Shown here in pieces: positions 1 to 8,472 of a stretch of 64,000 nucleotides of DNA. The DNA is from Salinimicrobium sp035607535 (lineage in GTDB: Bacteria > Bacteroidota > Bacteroidia > Flavobacteriales > Flavobacteriaceae), in contig NZ_JAYDZX010000006.1 in assembly GCF_035607535.1 (NCBI RefSeq), forward strand, positions 151,777 through 215,776, read 5' to 3'. How positions within the stretch are numbered: the first letter of the stretch is position 1; every line of letters starts with the position of its first letter. The notes beneath the pieces are model-generated. The model did not search any database, was not told where the DNA came from, and saw only the letters and a list, made by a program, of their open reading frames with translations. A program made the position numbers and the translations under genes.

Positions 1-2
1 TT

Positions 3-383
3 GTTCGGATAGGGAATTTTATGAATTCAGAAATCATTGGAAAACCAACTAACAGTGATTTTGGAGTGGTGTTCACCAAACTCGGAGAAGATTTCGCAAG
101 ACACCCGGCCCAATTATATGAAGCTGCGTGTTATCTTGTGGTCTTTTTTATCCTTTGGTACACCTACTGGAAAACTTTAAAAAGAGAAAAGCTGGGTTAT
201 ATTTTTGGTCTGTTCCTTGTGCTGCTTTGGTCCGTTAGGTTCTTTGTGGAGTTCGTAAAGGAACCTCAGGTAGGGGAAAGAGTCAACTGGGTGCTGAATA
301 CCGGCCAATGGCTGAGTATTCCTTTCATTCTTGCAGGATTTTACTTCATGTACAGACCTTCAACAAAGACCCGTGTAAAATGA
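3..383 (+). CDS. lgt: Prolipoprotein diacylglyceryl transferase, 3' part (5' end outside window)
   Basis: Lgt moves diacylglycerol from phosphatidylglycerol to the lipobox cysteine of prelipoproteins in the inner membrane. The reading frame is open from the left edge, so the gene is cut there; the internal ATG at 21 is not the real start. The visible part opens with RIGNFMNSEIIG, the conserved Lgt signature, followed by RHPAQLYEA, another Lgt motif. Two or three hydrophobic stretches follow (about residues 35-50, 65-80 and 100-115 of the visible part), with RFFVEFVKE between them. The TGA stop overlaps the next ATG (ATGA), so it is probably translationally coupled to the downstream lipoprotein gene, which is itself a likely substrate. 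Confidence 0.95.
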   Translation, partial: VRIGNFMNSEIIGKPTNSDFGVVFTKLGEDFARHPAQLYEAACYLVVFFILWYTYWKTLKREKLGYIFGLFLVLLWSVRFFVEFVKEPQVGERVNWVLNTGQWLSIPFILAGFYFMYRPSTKTRVK

Positions 384-871
384 TCAGGAAAAATGCATTT
401 TTTAGCCTTCTGCTTGCAGGCATATTAAGCACAGGCTGCAAGGACAAACCTGAAAATCAACCCCAGGATATTTCCGAACCAATTTCTTTCACCAAAGAAG
501 CTGAAGCCTATCTTACCAGGCCGGGCGGGGATACTATCCAGTTTCTACAACTGGAGATCGCAGATGATGATTATCAGCGGGAAACAGGCTTGATGTACCG
601 GGAATCAATGGAGCAGAACCAGGGGATGCTGTTTATCTTTGAAAATGAAGCACCCCGTGGTTTCTACATGAAGAATACAAACATCCCGCTAGATCTTATT
701 TTTCTTAATTCCCAAAACAAAATTGTGAGCATAACCAAAAATGCGAAGCCACAAAGTCTTGAAACGATCCCTTCTGAAGTTCCGGCACAGTATGTACTTG
801 AAATCAACGCAGGCCTTTCAGACGACTGGAATCTGCAGGTTGGGGACAGCTTAATCCTCAAGAGAAATTAA
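380..871 (+). CDS. DUF192-family lipoprotein
   Basis: A 163-residue protein. The start is the ATG at 380, which overlaps the lgt stop by 4 nt; a longer frame from 308 lies inside lgt and has no signal peptide. The N-terminus is a lipoprotein signal with lipobox LSTGC. The rest matches DUF192: QRETGLMYRESMEQNQGMLF, then FYMKNTNIPLDLIFL and a C-terminal VLEINAG segment. The biochemical role of DUF192 is not established; family members are small secreted or periplasmic proteins. It is followed by an imperfect palindrome and an intrinsic terminator. Confidence 0.9.
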   Translation: MIRKNAFFSLLLAGILSTGCKDKPENQPQDISEPISFTKEAEAYLTRPGGDTIQFLQLEIADDDYQRETGLMYRESMEQNQGMLFIFENEAPRGFYMKNTNIPLDLIFLNSQNKIVSITKNAKPQSLETIPSEVPAQYVLEINAGLSDDWNLQVGDSLILKRN

Positions 872-899
872 AGTATAGCCTCTCAAAAATAGCATTTTT

Positions 900-928
900 A
901 AAGCCTCTTCCTGAGGCTTTTTCTTTTT
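900..928 (+). terminator. Intrinsic terminator after lgt-DUF192
   Basis: The 7-bp stem AAGCCTC/GAGGCTT (901-907 and 913-919) has a 5-nt loop and is followed by a T-rich run. It lies 29 nt past the DUF192 stop. Confidence 0.85.
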
Positions 929-1145
929 AGGCCGGTTCGAGAAGATCAATACTTAAAGCCTTGAATTAATCATAGATGAAATATTTCAGACCAAAGGTTT
1001 CCCATTTTTATTGTGAAACAATAGCCATCCAAATAATCTTGAACTAGTCCGTTGACTCAGAACAGAATTCTTCACAGTTACTTTTTCTTCAGAGAACAAA
1101 CTGCTCTACAGCTGAAAATTTCCATCTGCTCACCTTCCAAAAAGG

Positions 1146-1178
1146 GCAAAAAAAAGAGCCTTCCGTTTCCGGAAGGCT
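1146..1178 (-). terminator. Intrinsic terminator of secDF
   Basis: On the minus strand the 8-bp stem AGCCTTCC/GGAAGGCT (1157-1164 and 1171-1178) is followed by a run of eight T. It lies about 27 nt past the secDF stop. Confidence 0.9.
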
Positions 1179-1204
1179 TTTCTTTGATTTATAAGCTGAC
1201 TAGA

Positions 1205-4192
1205 TTAAGCTACAGCTTCTTTCTTTTTCAGTTTTCTTCTTTTAGTCTCTTTATTGAACGTGTCATAAGTAACAGGCGTTGCAATGAAGATAGAAGAATA
1301 GGTACCTACGATTACCCCTACAATAAGAGCGAACATAAATCCTCTAATGCTTTCCCCACCAAAAATAAAGATGGCTAGAAGTACCACAAGAGTAGTCAAA
1401 GAGGTGTTCACTGTACGGCTTACTGTGCTGTTGATCGCAGCATTAATGGCGTCTTTTTTGGTCCAGGATGGGTGCTCGTTAAAGAATTCCCTGATCCTGT
1501 CGAAGATAACCACAGTATCATTCAGCGAGTAACCTACAACGGTAAGGATCGCCGCAATGAATGCCTGGTCGATCTCCATGTTGAAAGGCATGAACTTATA
1601 GGTGAGCGAGAAAACACCCAATACTATAAGAACATCATGAATAACTGCTATTACTGCTCCCAGTGAGAACTGATACTTTCTAAACCTCAACAGGATGTAA
1701 AGGAAGATCACTAACAGAGATCCTAAAACGGCCCAAATAGATGCTTGTTTAATATCATCAGCAATAGATGGCCCAACCTTGATAGATTGCATTATTCCTA
1801 TTTCTCTTTCCCCCTCACTTCCAACAGTAAAGTCTTCGTAAGTAGTTCCTTCAGGTAAATAAGACTGGACTGCATTATATAGCTTTCTGGAAATTTCCTC
1901 ATCTACTTCGCTTCCTTCTTCCTCTACTTTATACTTGGTAGTAACCTTGATCTGGTTGGCAGCTCCAAAAGTCTTGGCGCTCGCACTACCAAATTCAGCA
2001 ACAAGATCGTCTTCAATTTCAGAAGGATTGATAGCCTGTTCAAACCTTACGGTATAGCTTCTTCCTCCAACAAAGTCTACACCCTGGTTAAGACCTTGAG
2101 TAAACAGGGAACCTAAACTCACAAGGATGAATACTCCTGAAACGATGTAAAAGGTCTTTCTCTTCTCGAGGAACTTTATTGTAAGTCCGGAGAAAAGATT
2201 CTTGGTAACCGAAGTTGAAAAATCAAGACTCTTGTTAGGGTTCTTCGCATAGTTATCAATGAACAACCTGGTAATGAAGATGGCTGTGAAAAGAGAGGTA
2301 GCAATACCGATCAATAGGGTCGTTGCAAATCCTTTAATAGGACCTGTTCCAAGGACCAATAGGATCAAGGCAGTAAGACCAGTCGTGATGTTCGCATCAA
2401 GAATTGAAGATAAGGCATTATTGAATCCGTCTCTAATGGCGTCCTTCTGAACTTTACCTTTTGCATACTCCTCACGAATACGCTCAAAAATAAGCACGTT
2501 CGCATCCACAGAAATACCTATTGTAAGTACGATACCGGCAATACCGGGAAGGGTGAGAACCGCACCTAAACCTGCCAGTACTCCAAAAATGAACAGAATG
2601 TTCACCACAAGTGCAATATCGGCAAAAATACCTGCTTTTCCATAATAGAAGATCATCCAAAGCAAGACAAGAACAAGTGCAATTACAAAAGAATTGATAC
2701 CACTATCGATTGCTTCCTGACCCAAAGATGGACCTACGATCTCACTCTGTACGATATCTGCTGAAGCAGGAAGTTTACCTGCACGTAATACGTTTGCTAA
2801 ATCCTGTCCTTCAGTAATACTGAAATCACCGGTGATCTCACTTCTTCCGCCGGAAATTGGTCCGCTGGAAACTCCGGGAGCTGAATATACCACATTATCA
2901 AGAACAATAGCGATCTGGCTTTGGTTCTCAAAAGCGTATCCTGTCATTTCTTCCCAGGTCTTCGCTCCTTTTCCGTTCATTTGCATGGTTACAGCCACTC
3001 TTCCCACCTGGTCGTAAGCTTGAGTAGCATCTGTGATCACGCTTCCGGAAAGCGGTGGTTCGTTTTGCCTGTTCCCTATTAGCGCATAAAGAGGAGCGGC
3101 TTCATCATCTTCATTAGTAATTCCCCATACAAATTTGGCATAACGCTGTTCGCCTTCAAGAAGACCACGCACCTCTGGCATATTGAGATATTCTCTCACT
3201 TTTGCAGTATCCTCAATATTGAATGTTGCCAAAACAGGACCGCCCTGGAAGCCCGGAGCAGCCATTAGGTCAAATAAAGGATTATTTTGTTCAGCGACCT
3301 GAGTCGTATCATTAGCCGACTCTAACAAAGCATCGATCTCATCCTGCTCTGCCGCTGTAGTATCAACATCAGCTTCTGCGGTCTCCTCAACCTGAATTTG
3401 CTTAAGGACATTGTTAGCCTGTACAAAGAAGTTTTGAAATTCATTGCTCTTATAAACATGCCAGAACTCCAACTGCGCTGTACTCTGTAAAAGGTCTTTT
3501 ACACGCTCAATTTCTTTTGCACCCGGTAGTTCAACAAGGATCCTTCCTGAAGAACCCAAACGCTGAATGTTTGGCTGAGTTACCCCAAATTTGTCAATAC
3601 GCTTTCTTAGTACCTCAAATGCAGAAACAATAGATTCGTCGATCTTTCTTCTAATGATTGGCTTTACTTCCTCATTAGACATTTCAAAATTGATCTCGTC
3701 ACTTAGATTTCTGTTTGCAAAAATATCGGGAGAAGCAAGGCGGGCATCAGGAATTTCTTCAAAAGCTTCAAAGAAAAGGTCAAGGTAGTTTTCCTGACTT
3801 GTTCTTTGAGCCTCATCTGCTCTTGCAAGAGCCTGGTTAAAAGCAGGGTCTTTACTGTTGTTCGCTAATTCTCTTAAGATGTCCTTGACAGAGATCTGAA
3901 GGATCACGTTGATACCTCCTTTTAGATCCAGCCCTTTGTTGAGCTCCTTTTCTTTAGCCGAGTTGTAGGTGATTCCAAGAAATACCTCCTCATTACCAAT
4001 AGAATCAAGATACCTTTGTTCGGCTCTCTCCCTAAGGCTTACATAATTGTCAACACCTTCGGGGATCTCCTGCTGTGCAAATTCTTCGGCATCGCCCTCA
4101 ATATTGCCAGCAATAAATGTGAAAGACAACTGGTAAATACATACCAGAGCAAACAATACCGCGAATACCTTGATTATTCCCTTGTTCTGCAT
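1205..4192 (-). CDS. secDF: Protein translocase subunit SecDF (fused)
   Basis: A 995-residue fusion of SecD and SecF, the proton-driven accessory part of the Sec translocase that helps pull exported proteins across the inner membrane. Residues 8-28 form the first membrane segment. The SecD signature GLDLKGGINV lies near residue 87. A long periplasmic P1 region follows, with a Bacteroidota-typical acidic insertion near 260-300, then a membrane block from about 500. The SecF half begins near 660 and carries GVDFVGGRSY plus a second membrane block with GYSLNDTVVIFDRIRE. Separate SecD and SecF proteins would be about 600 and 320 residues, so this is full length. It has its own promoter and terminator. 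Confidence 0.97.
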   Translation of the reverse strand: MQNKGIIKVFAVLFALVCIYQLSFTFIAGNIEGDAEEFAQQEIPEGVDNYVSLRERAEQRYLDSIGNEEVFLGITYNSAKEKELNKGLDLKGGINVILQISVKDILRELANNSKDPAFNQALARADEAQRTSQENYLDLFFEAFEEIPDARLASPDIFANRNLSDEINFEMSNEEVKPIIRRKIDESIVSAFEVLRKRIDKFGVTQPNIQRLGSSGRILVELPGAKEIERVKDLLQSTAQLEFWHVYKSNEFQNFFVQANNVLKQIQVEETAEADVDTTAAEQDEIDALLESANDTTQVAEQNNPLFDLMAAPGFQGGPVLATFNIEDTAKVREYLNMPEVRGLLEGEQRYAKFVWGITNEDDEAAPLYALIGNRQNEPPLSGSVITDATQAYDQVGRVAVTMQMNGKGAKTWEEMTGYAFENQSQIAIVLDNVVYSAPGVSSGPISGGRSEITGDFSITEGQDLANVLRAGKLPASADIVQSEIVGPSLGQEAIDSGINSFVIALVLVLLWMIFYYGKAGIFADIALVVNILFIFGVLAGLGAVLTLPGIAGIVLTIGISVDANVLIFERIREEYAKGKVQKDAIRDGFNNALSSILDANITTGLTALILLVLGTGPIKGFATTLLIGIATSLFTAIFITRLFIDNYAKNPNKSLDFSTSVTKNLFSGLTIKFLEKRKTFYIVSGVFILVSLGSLFTQGLNQGVDFVGGRSYTVRFEQAINPSEIEDDLVAEFGSASAKTFGAANQIKVTTKYKVEEEGSEVDEEISRKLYNAVQSYLPEGTTYEDFTVGSEGEREIGIMQSIKVGPSIADDIKQASIWAVLGSLLVIFLYILLRFRKYQFSLGAVIAVIHDVLIVLGVFSLTYKFMPFNMEIDQAFIAAILTVVGYSLNDTVVIFDRIREFFNEHPSWTKKDAINAAINSTVSRTVNTSLTTLVVLLAIFIFGGESIRGFMFALIVGVIVGTYSSIFIATPVTYDTFNKETKRRKLKKKEAVA

Positions 4193-4227
4193 TATTCTTT
4201 AATTTATGTTCAATTTTTAAAAACGGA

Positions 4228-4258
4228 CAAATATAGGTTTTCAAGATAGAAATCCCAA
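4228..4258 (-). promoter_or_regulatory. Promoter of secDF (Bacteroidota type)
   Basis: On the minus strand TATATTTG (4228-4235) matches the -7 box TAnnTTTG exactly. TTG (4256-4258) lies 20 nt upstream at the expected -33 position. This predicts a leader of about 30 nt before the secDF ATG. Confidence 0.6.
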
Positions 4259-4296
4259 TTATATTTTTTGAAAAAATTAACTTTTAGAGGTAAAAA

Positions 4297-4401
4297 AAGA
4301 AGCTTCTCAAAAGCACTGCCACATTTGGTATTCATCGATCTTCCCACCTCTTTTCTGGTAAGAAAATACTCATCAAAAATGACATTTTTGAGAAGCTTCT
4401 T
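4297..4401. repeat. 105-bp MITE-like inverted repeat between mdh and secDF
   Basis: A perfect 16-bp inverted repeat, AAGAAGCTTCTCAAAA (4297-4312) and its reverse complement (4386-4401), is separated by 73 bp. The inner edge of the right arm overlaps a perfect copy of the dispersed 19-bp palindrome (4373-4391). Both sides run into A-rich sequence, so a target duplication cannot be judged. The element lies between the mdh stop and the secDF promoter and may serve as the mdh terminator. The size and long perfect ends resemble a miniature inverted-repeat element, but a large transcriptional hairpin is an equally valid reading. Confidence 0.5.
4373..4391. repeat. Dispersed palindrome TCAAAAATGACATTTTTGA (perfect copy)
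   Basis: Two 9-bp arms are perfectly complementary around one central base. It lies 33 bp past the mdh stop. Other full or partial copies are at 883-902, 10192-10210, 20743-20761, 54174-54192 and 61080-61098. Confidence 0.75.
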
Positions 4402-4423
4402 AAAAGCTATTTTTCAATAAGAT

Positions 4424-5356
4424 TTATTTCTTCAAATCAAGAAGGTCATTTGTTTTTGAAACCCCTTCAGAACTCTCCTTTAGTTTGGCTTTTTCGGCTT
4501 CATCGAGTTCTATTTCCACGATCTCTTCAATTCCGTTCTTCCCAAGGATCACCGGCACACCGATACAGAGATCATTTAATCCATATTCTCCCTCTAAAAG
4601 GGCAGAACATGGGAACATTTTCTTTTGATCATTGGCAATTGCCTGAACAAGAGAAGAAACAGCCGCTCCCGGGGCATACCACGCACTGGTACCGAGCATC
4701 TTTGTAAGAGTAGCTCCCCCTACTTTAGTGTCTTCCTTGATCTGCTCAATTCGATCCTCAGAAAGGAACTTTGAAACAGGCACAGAGTTGCGGGTAGCAA
4801 GACGTGTCAACGGCACCATTCCTGTATCGCTGTGCCCGCCAATGACCATTCCATCAACATCTGACGCAGGACAACCTAAAGCTTCACTAATTCTATATTT
4901 AAAACGGGCGCTGTCAAGAGCTCCTCCCATTCCTATGATCTTGTTCTTTGGAAGATTAGTGCTTTTATGAACGAGGTAAGTCATGGTATCCATAGGATTA
5001 CTTACCACGATCAAAGTAGCGTTGGGCGAGTGTTCCAGGAGGCTTTGAGAAACAGATTTTACGATATCTGCATTGATCCCGATCAACTCTTCCCGGGTCA
5101 TTCCCGGCTTACGCGGAATTCCACTGGTGATAACAGCAATATCTGAGTTTGCCGTTTTTGAGTAGTCATTTGTGCTTCCTGTGATCTTAGTATCAAAGCC
5201 AAGAAGGGATGCTGTTTGCATCAGGTCCATTGCCTTTCCTTCAGCATAATCTTCTTTAATATCTACTAAAACAACTTCTGAAGCAAAATTTTTAATGGCG
5301 ATATATTCCGCGCAGCTGGCTCCAACAGCTCCGGCACCTACTATGGTAACTTTCAT
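4424..5356 (-). CDS. mdh: Malate dehydrogenase
   Basis: A 310-residue NAD-dependent malate dehydrogenase of the lactate-dehydrogenase-like type, catalysing malate to oxaloacetate in the TCA cycle. The N-terminal nucleotide-binding loop is VGAGAVGAS (residues 6-14), with acidic D32 after the second strand as expected for NAD. Substrate-binding arginines are R82, R88 (in GMTREEL) and R151 (in GALDSARFKYRIS). The catalytic histidine is H175 in GGHSDTGMVP. Length and motifs are complete. It is a single gene with its own upstream gap; gltA, another TCA-cycle gene, lies about 20 kb away. Confidence 0.96.
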   Translation of the reverse strand: MKVTIVGAGAVGASCAEYIAIKNFASEVVLVDIKEDYAEGKAMDLMQTASLLGFDTKITGSTNDYSKTANSDIAVITSGIPRKPGMTREELIGINADIVKSVSQSLLEHSPNATLIVVSNPMDTMTYLVHKSTNLPKNKIIGMGGALDSARFKYRISEALGCPASDVDGMVIGGHSDTGMVPLTRLATRNSVPVSKFLSEDRIEQIKEDTKVGGATLTKMLGTSAWYAPGAAVSSLVQAIANDQKKMFPCSALLEGEYGLNDLCIGVPVILGKNGIEEIVEIELDEAEKAKLKESSEGVSKTNDLLDLKK

Positions 5357-5439
5357 TGTGAATTAGTTTGATTAATAGTCCAGCGAAAATACGAATTTTC
5401 GAGGATTTTTCCCTCAAAAATAGGGGCAAAAACAGTAGA

Positions 5440-6414
5440 TTAAATGCTTACGTGAAGACCTAGATTTGCGTTAAAAAATTCTCCCGCTGTCAACATGGTG
5501 CTTACCCGCAATTGACTGAAATAAAGATTGAAACCAACATCTCCTTTAAATTGTATTTTTGAATCCTCAATCTTATCAACCTCGGCATTGACAAGATCTA
5601 CTTCTCCCCTCCCCCCGAAGGTATAGCTGAATTGCGAGTTCATTGCACCAGCCGCCACAATAGCCTCGAAAAGACCCCATTTTTTGGACCCTATTAATTC
5701 ACCCATAAAAAGGTTCGCATCAACATCAATCTTATCTAGCTCAACTACATCTGCAGCCCCGATGGGATCAAATTCATAGCCCACAATTAATTTTGAATAT
5801 GAAGCACCAAATGCTAATTGAAAATCTTCAGGATAGGAATACCCAAAGTACTGACTTAAATTGTGCTTAATTCCTAAACCATAAGTACTGGCAGCAACAC
5901 CATCAATGGTCACTTCAGGCATCGCTCTAACAGTAACTTCAGTCCCGGCAGAAACTCCTATAGCTGCCTGCACGAAGGCGTGAGGCACATAACTCCTGTT
6001 TATCCCTTCCATTGCTGGGAAACTCGGTTCAGAAATAAGTGCGCCGTTAAAATAAACTTCTCCACTAAGATAAACTGAGCTACTACCACCAAAAGCTGTT
6101 GGTAGAACTGCATTTTCTGATTCATTGATCTTCAATACCTTAAGATCCGAATTGGATAGGAAAAACTTCTTCTTTTCTGAAGGTACAAAAAGTGCATTAC
6201 CATGAACAGAAATCCGGAAATCCCATTTATCAAGTGGTATTGCTGAACTGAACCAGCCAGCGCTCGCCTGATATCCAGCAGCCTCAGCTGCAGGCTGGGA
6301 AAAATTTCCTCCCAAAACAAGCATATCGTCAATGAATTCAGCAACATTAGTTTGGGCAAAAACAGCACATGGAGAAGAAAGAAAAGCAATAAATATTATA
6401 AGTAATTTTTTCAC
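5440..6414 (-). CDS. Secreted DUF6588-like outer-membrane protein
   Basis: The preferred start is the GTG at 6414, which gives 324 residues beginning VKKLLIIFIAFLSS, a clear signal peptide ending near VFAQ. The frame extends up to 6531, but that part has no signal-peptide character. The mature protein is rich in alternating aromatic and glycine-containing strands (for example YGLGIKHNLSQYFGYSYPED and FQLAFGASYSKLIVGYEF) and ends in a hydrophobic strand, as in a small beta-barrel. It resembles the DUF6588 family of Bacteroidota. Function is unknown; the family call is by eye and moderately sure. Confidence 0.7.
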   Translation of the reverse strand: MKKLLIIFIAFLSSPCAVFAQTNVAEFIDDMLVLGGNFSQPAAEAAGYQASAGWFSSAIPLDKWDFRISVHGNALFVPSEKKKFFLSNSDLKVLKINESENAVLPTAFGGSSSVYLSGEVYFNGALISEPSFPAMEGINRSYVPHAFVQAAIGVSAGTEVTVRAMPEVTIDGVAASTYGLGIKHNLSQYFGYSYPEDFQLAFGASYSKLIVGYEFDPIGAADVVELDKIDVDANLFMGELIGSKKWGLFEAIVAAGAMNSQFSYTFGGRGEVDLVNAEVDKIEDSKIQFKGDVGFNLYFSQLRVSTMLTAGEFFNANLGLHVSI

Positions 6415-6483
6415 AATGGTGGGTTTTGTAGTTGAGTAAAAATAACAAAAAAAGCATAGCTCCTTCAGGAGATTCCTACAAAC

Positions 6484-6514
6484 AAAAAAGCCCCGCATTT
6501 CTGCAGGGCTTTCT
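6484..6514 (-). terminator. Intrinsic terminator of gyrB
   Basis: The stem AAGCCCcGCA/TGCaGGGCTT (about 6488-6511) is GC-rich, with a 4-nt loop and one mismatch. On the minus strand it is followed by TTTTTTG. It lies about 20 nt past the gyrB stop. Confidence 0.85.
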
Positions 6515-6531
6515 TTAACTTTTAATAGCAA

Positions 6532-8472
6532 TTAAGCGTCAATGTTTGCGTAGACGGCATTTTTTTCAATGAAGTCCCTTCGCGGTGGTACCTCATCTCC
6601 CATTAGCATAGAAAAGATCCTGTCGGCCTCCCCTGTATTGTCTATAGTTACCTGACGCAGGGTACGGAATTCGGGATTCATAGTTGTATCCCAAAGCTGT
6701 TCTGCATTCATCTCTCCAAGACCCTTGTATCGCTGTACGCTCACCCCTCCATTATAGGAAGCTGCAATCTCGTCGCGCTCCTTGTCATTCCAGGCATATC
6801 TCTTTTTACTACCTTTCTTGATAAGGTAAAGTGGCGGAGTTGCAATATAAACGTGACCGGCCTCGATCAATTCTTTCATATATCTAAAGAAGAAAGTAAG
6901 GATTAAGGTTGCGATGTGGCTACCATCAACGTCGGCATCACACATGATCACGATCTTGTGATATCTAAGCTTGGAAAGGTTCAGTGCTTTACTGTCCTCT
7001 TCAGTACCAATTGTTACACCCAGAGCGGTGTAGATATTCTTTATTTCTTCGTTTTCAAAAACTTTGTGGCTCATTGCCTTTTCCACGTTCAGGATCTTAC
7101 CTCTTAGAGGAAGAATAGCCTGAAAATGACGGTCCCGACCCTGCTTTGCCGTTCCTCCTGCCGAGTCTCCCTCAACAAGGAAAACTTCACTCTCGTGCGG
7201 GTCCTGCGAAGCACAATCAGACAATTTACCGGGTAAACCACCACCGCTCATCACGGTCTTACGCTGTACCATTTCACGAGCCTTTTTGGCTGCATGACGG
7301 GCCTGCGCGGCAAGGATCACCTTTTGTACGATGGTCTTTGCATCATTGGGGTTTTCTTCTAGGTAGTTTTCCAGCATTTCAGAAACCGCCTGCGAAACTG
7401 CAGCAGTCACCTCTCTGTTACCAAGCTTGGTCTTTGTCTGACCTTCGAACTGAGGTTCAGAAACTTTAACCGAAACTATAGCTGTTAATCCTTCCCGAAA
7501 ATCATCTCCCGAAATCTCGAACTTCAGCTTATCAAGTAAGCCGGAAGAATCGGCATATTTCTTTAAGGTGGTTGTCAAACCTCTCCTGAAACCTGCAAGG
7601 TGAGTACCTCCTTCGTGGGTATTGATATTGTTTACGTATGAGTGAAGATTCTCGTTGAAGGACGTGTTGTAAACCATCGCCACTTCAACAGGAATGTCAT
7701 TCTTCTCCCCTTCGATAGCAATTACCTCACTAATGATTGGCTCTCTTGTTCCATCCAAAAATTTGATAAACTCTTTAAGACCTTCTTCAGAATGAAAGAC
7801 TTCAGAAACAAATTCTCCTTTTTCATCCTTCTCCCTGCGGTCTGTAAGGGTAATAGTGATCCCTTTATTAAGAAAAGCGAGCTCACGCATTCTACTGGCA
7901 AGTGTATCATAACTGTACTCGGTAGTCTGCTGAAAAATGGTAGGGTCTGGCTTAAAGGTTACAATCGTACCATTAAGATCTGTGGTGCCAACAGATTTTA
8001 CTGGGTACATTGGCTTTCCCCTTTCGTACTCCTGTTCCCAAATGGTTCCATCACGATAAACAGTAGCTTTAAGATGGTCTGAAAGCGCGTTCACACAACT
8101 CACACCAACCCCGTGAAGTCCACCGGAAACTTTATAGGAATCTTTATCGAATTTCCCTCCTGCCCCAATCTTGGTCATTACCACCTCGAGTGCAGAAACC
8201 CCTTCTTTTTTATGCAGATCTACAGGAATACCCCGACCATTATCCTCTGTAGTAATAGAATTGTCTTCGTTTATGGTTACCCTAATGGTATCGCAGTGTC
8301 CCGCCAACGCCTCATCAATGGAGTTATCGACCACCTCGTAAACAAGATGGTGCAAGCCTCTCACTCCAGTATCACCAATGTACATTGAAGGGCGCATGCG
8401 TACGTGCTCCATTCCCTCCAGTGCCTGGATACTGTCAGCCGAATAACTGCTTCTCTTAACCTCTTCGCTCAT
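6532..8472 (-). CDS. gyrB: DNA gyrase subunit B
   Basis: The ATPase subunit of gyrase, 646 residues from the ATG at 8472. That start gives the usual MSEEVKRSSYSADSIQALEG beginning; the frame extends to 8529, but that part overlaps the promoter box. GHKL ATPase motifs are present: EVVDNSIDEALAG, DNGRGIPVD and GGLHGVGVSCVNALS. The Toprim domain has EGDSAGG and DADVDGSHI, and the C-terminal QRYKGLGEMNAEQLWDTTMNP is characteristic. The short length, lacking the extra domain of enterobacterial GyrB, is normal for Bacteroidota. ParE is the alternative, but the N-terminal residues favour GyrB. Confidence 0.94.
   Translation of the reverse strand: MSEEVKRSSYSADSIQALEGMEHVRMRPSMYIGDTGVRGLHHLVYEVVDNSIDEALAGHCDTIRVTINEDNSITTEDNGRGIPVDLHKKEGVSALEVVMTKIGAGGKFDKDSYKVSGGLHGVGVSCVNALSDHLKATVYRDGTIWEQEYERGKPMYPVKSVGTTDLNGTIVTFKPDPTIFQQTTEYSYDTLASRMRELAFLNKGITITLTDRREKDEKGEFVSEVFHSEEGLKEFIKFLDGTREPIISEVIAIEGEKNDIPVEVAMVYNTSFNENLHSYVNNINTHEGGTHLAGFRRGLTTTLKKYADSSGLLDKLKFEISGDDFREGLTAIVSVKVSEPQFEGQTKTKLGNREVTAAVSQAVSEMLENYLEENPNDAKTIVQKVILAAQARHAAKKAREMVQRKTVMSGGGLPGKLSDCASQDPHESEVFLVEGDSAGGTAKQGRDRHFQAILPLRGKILNVEKAMSHKVFENEEIKNIYTALGVTIGTEEDSKALNLSKLRYHKIVIMCDADVDGSHIATLILTFFFRYMKELIEAGHVYIATPPLYLIKKGSKKRYAWNDKERDEIAASYNGGVSVQRYKGLGEMNAEQLWDTTMNPEFRTLRQVTIDNTGEADRIFSMLMGDEVPPRRDFIEKNAVYANIDA

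Larger units (their letters stand above)
872..1204. other. Intergenic region between convergent DUF192 gene and secDF
   Basis: These 333 bp hold an imperfect copy of the dispersed palindrome (881-903), the plus-strand terminator at 900-928 and the minus-strand secDF terminator near 1146-1178. Between about 930 and 1140 I see no convincing ORF, RNA gene or repeat. Confidence 0.7.

Noticed and set aside
308..380. Longer N-terminus for the DUF192 protein
   Set aside because: The segment overlaps lgt in another frame, and the ATG at 380 directly begins a lipoprotein signal peptide.
1052..1378. Plus-strand ORFs antisense to secDF and other core genes
   Set aside because: They follow the codon shadow of conserved genes on the other strand and have no recognisable domain or start context.
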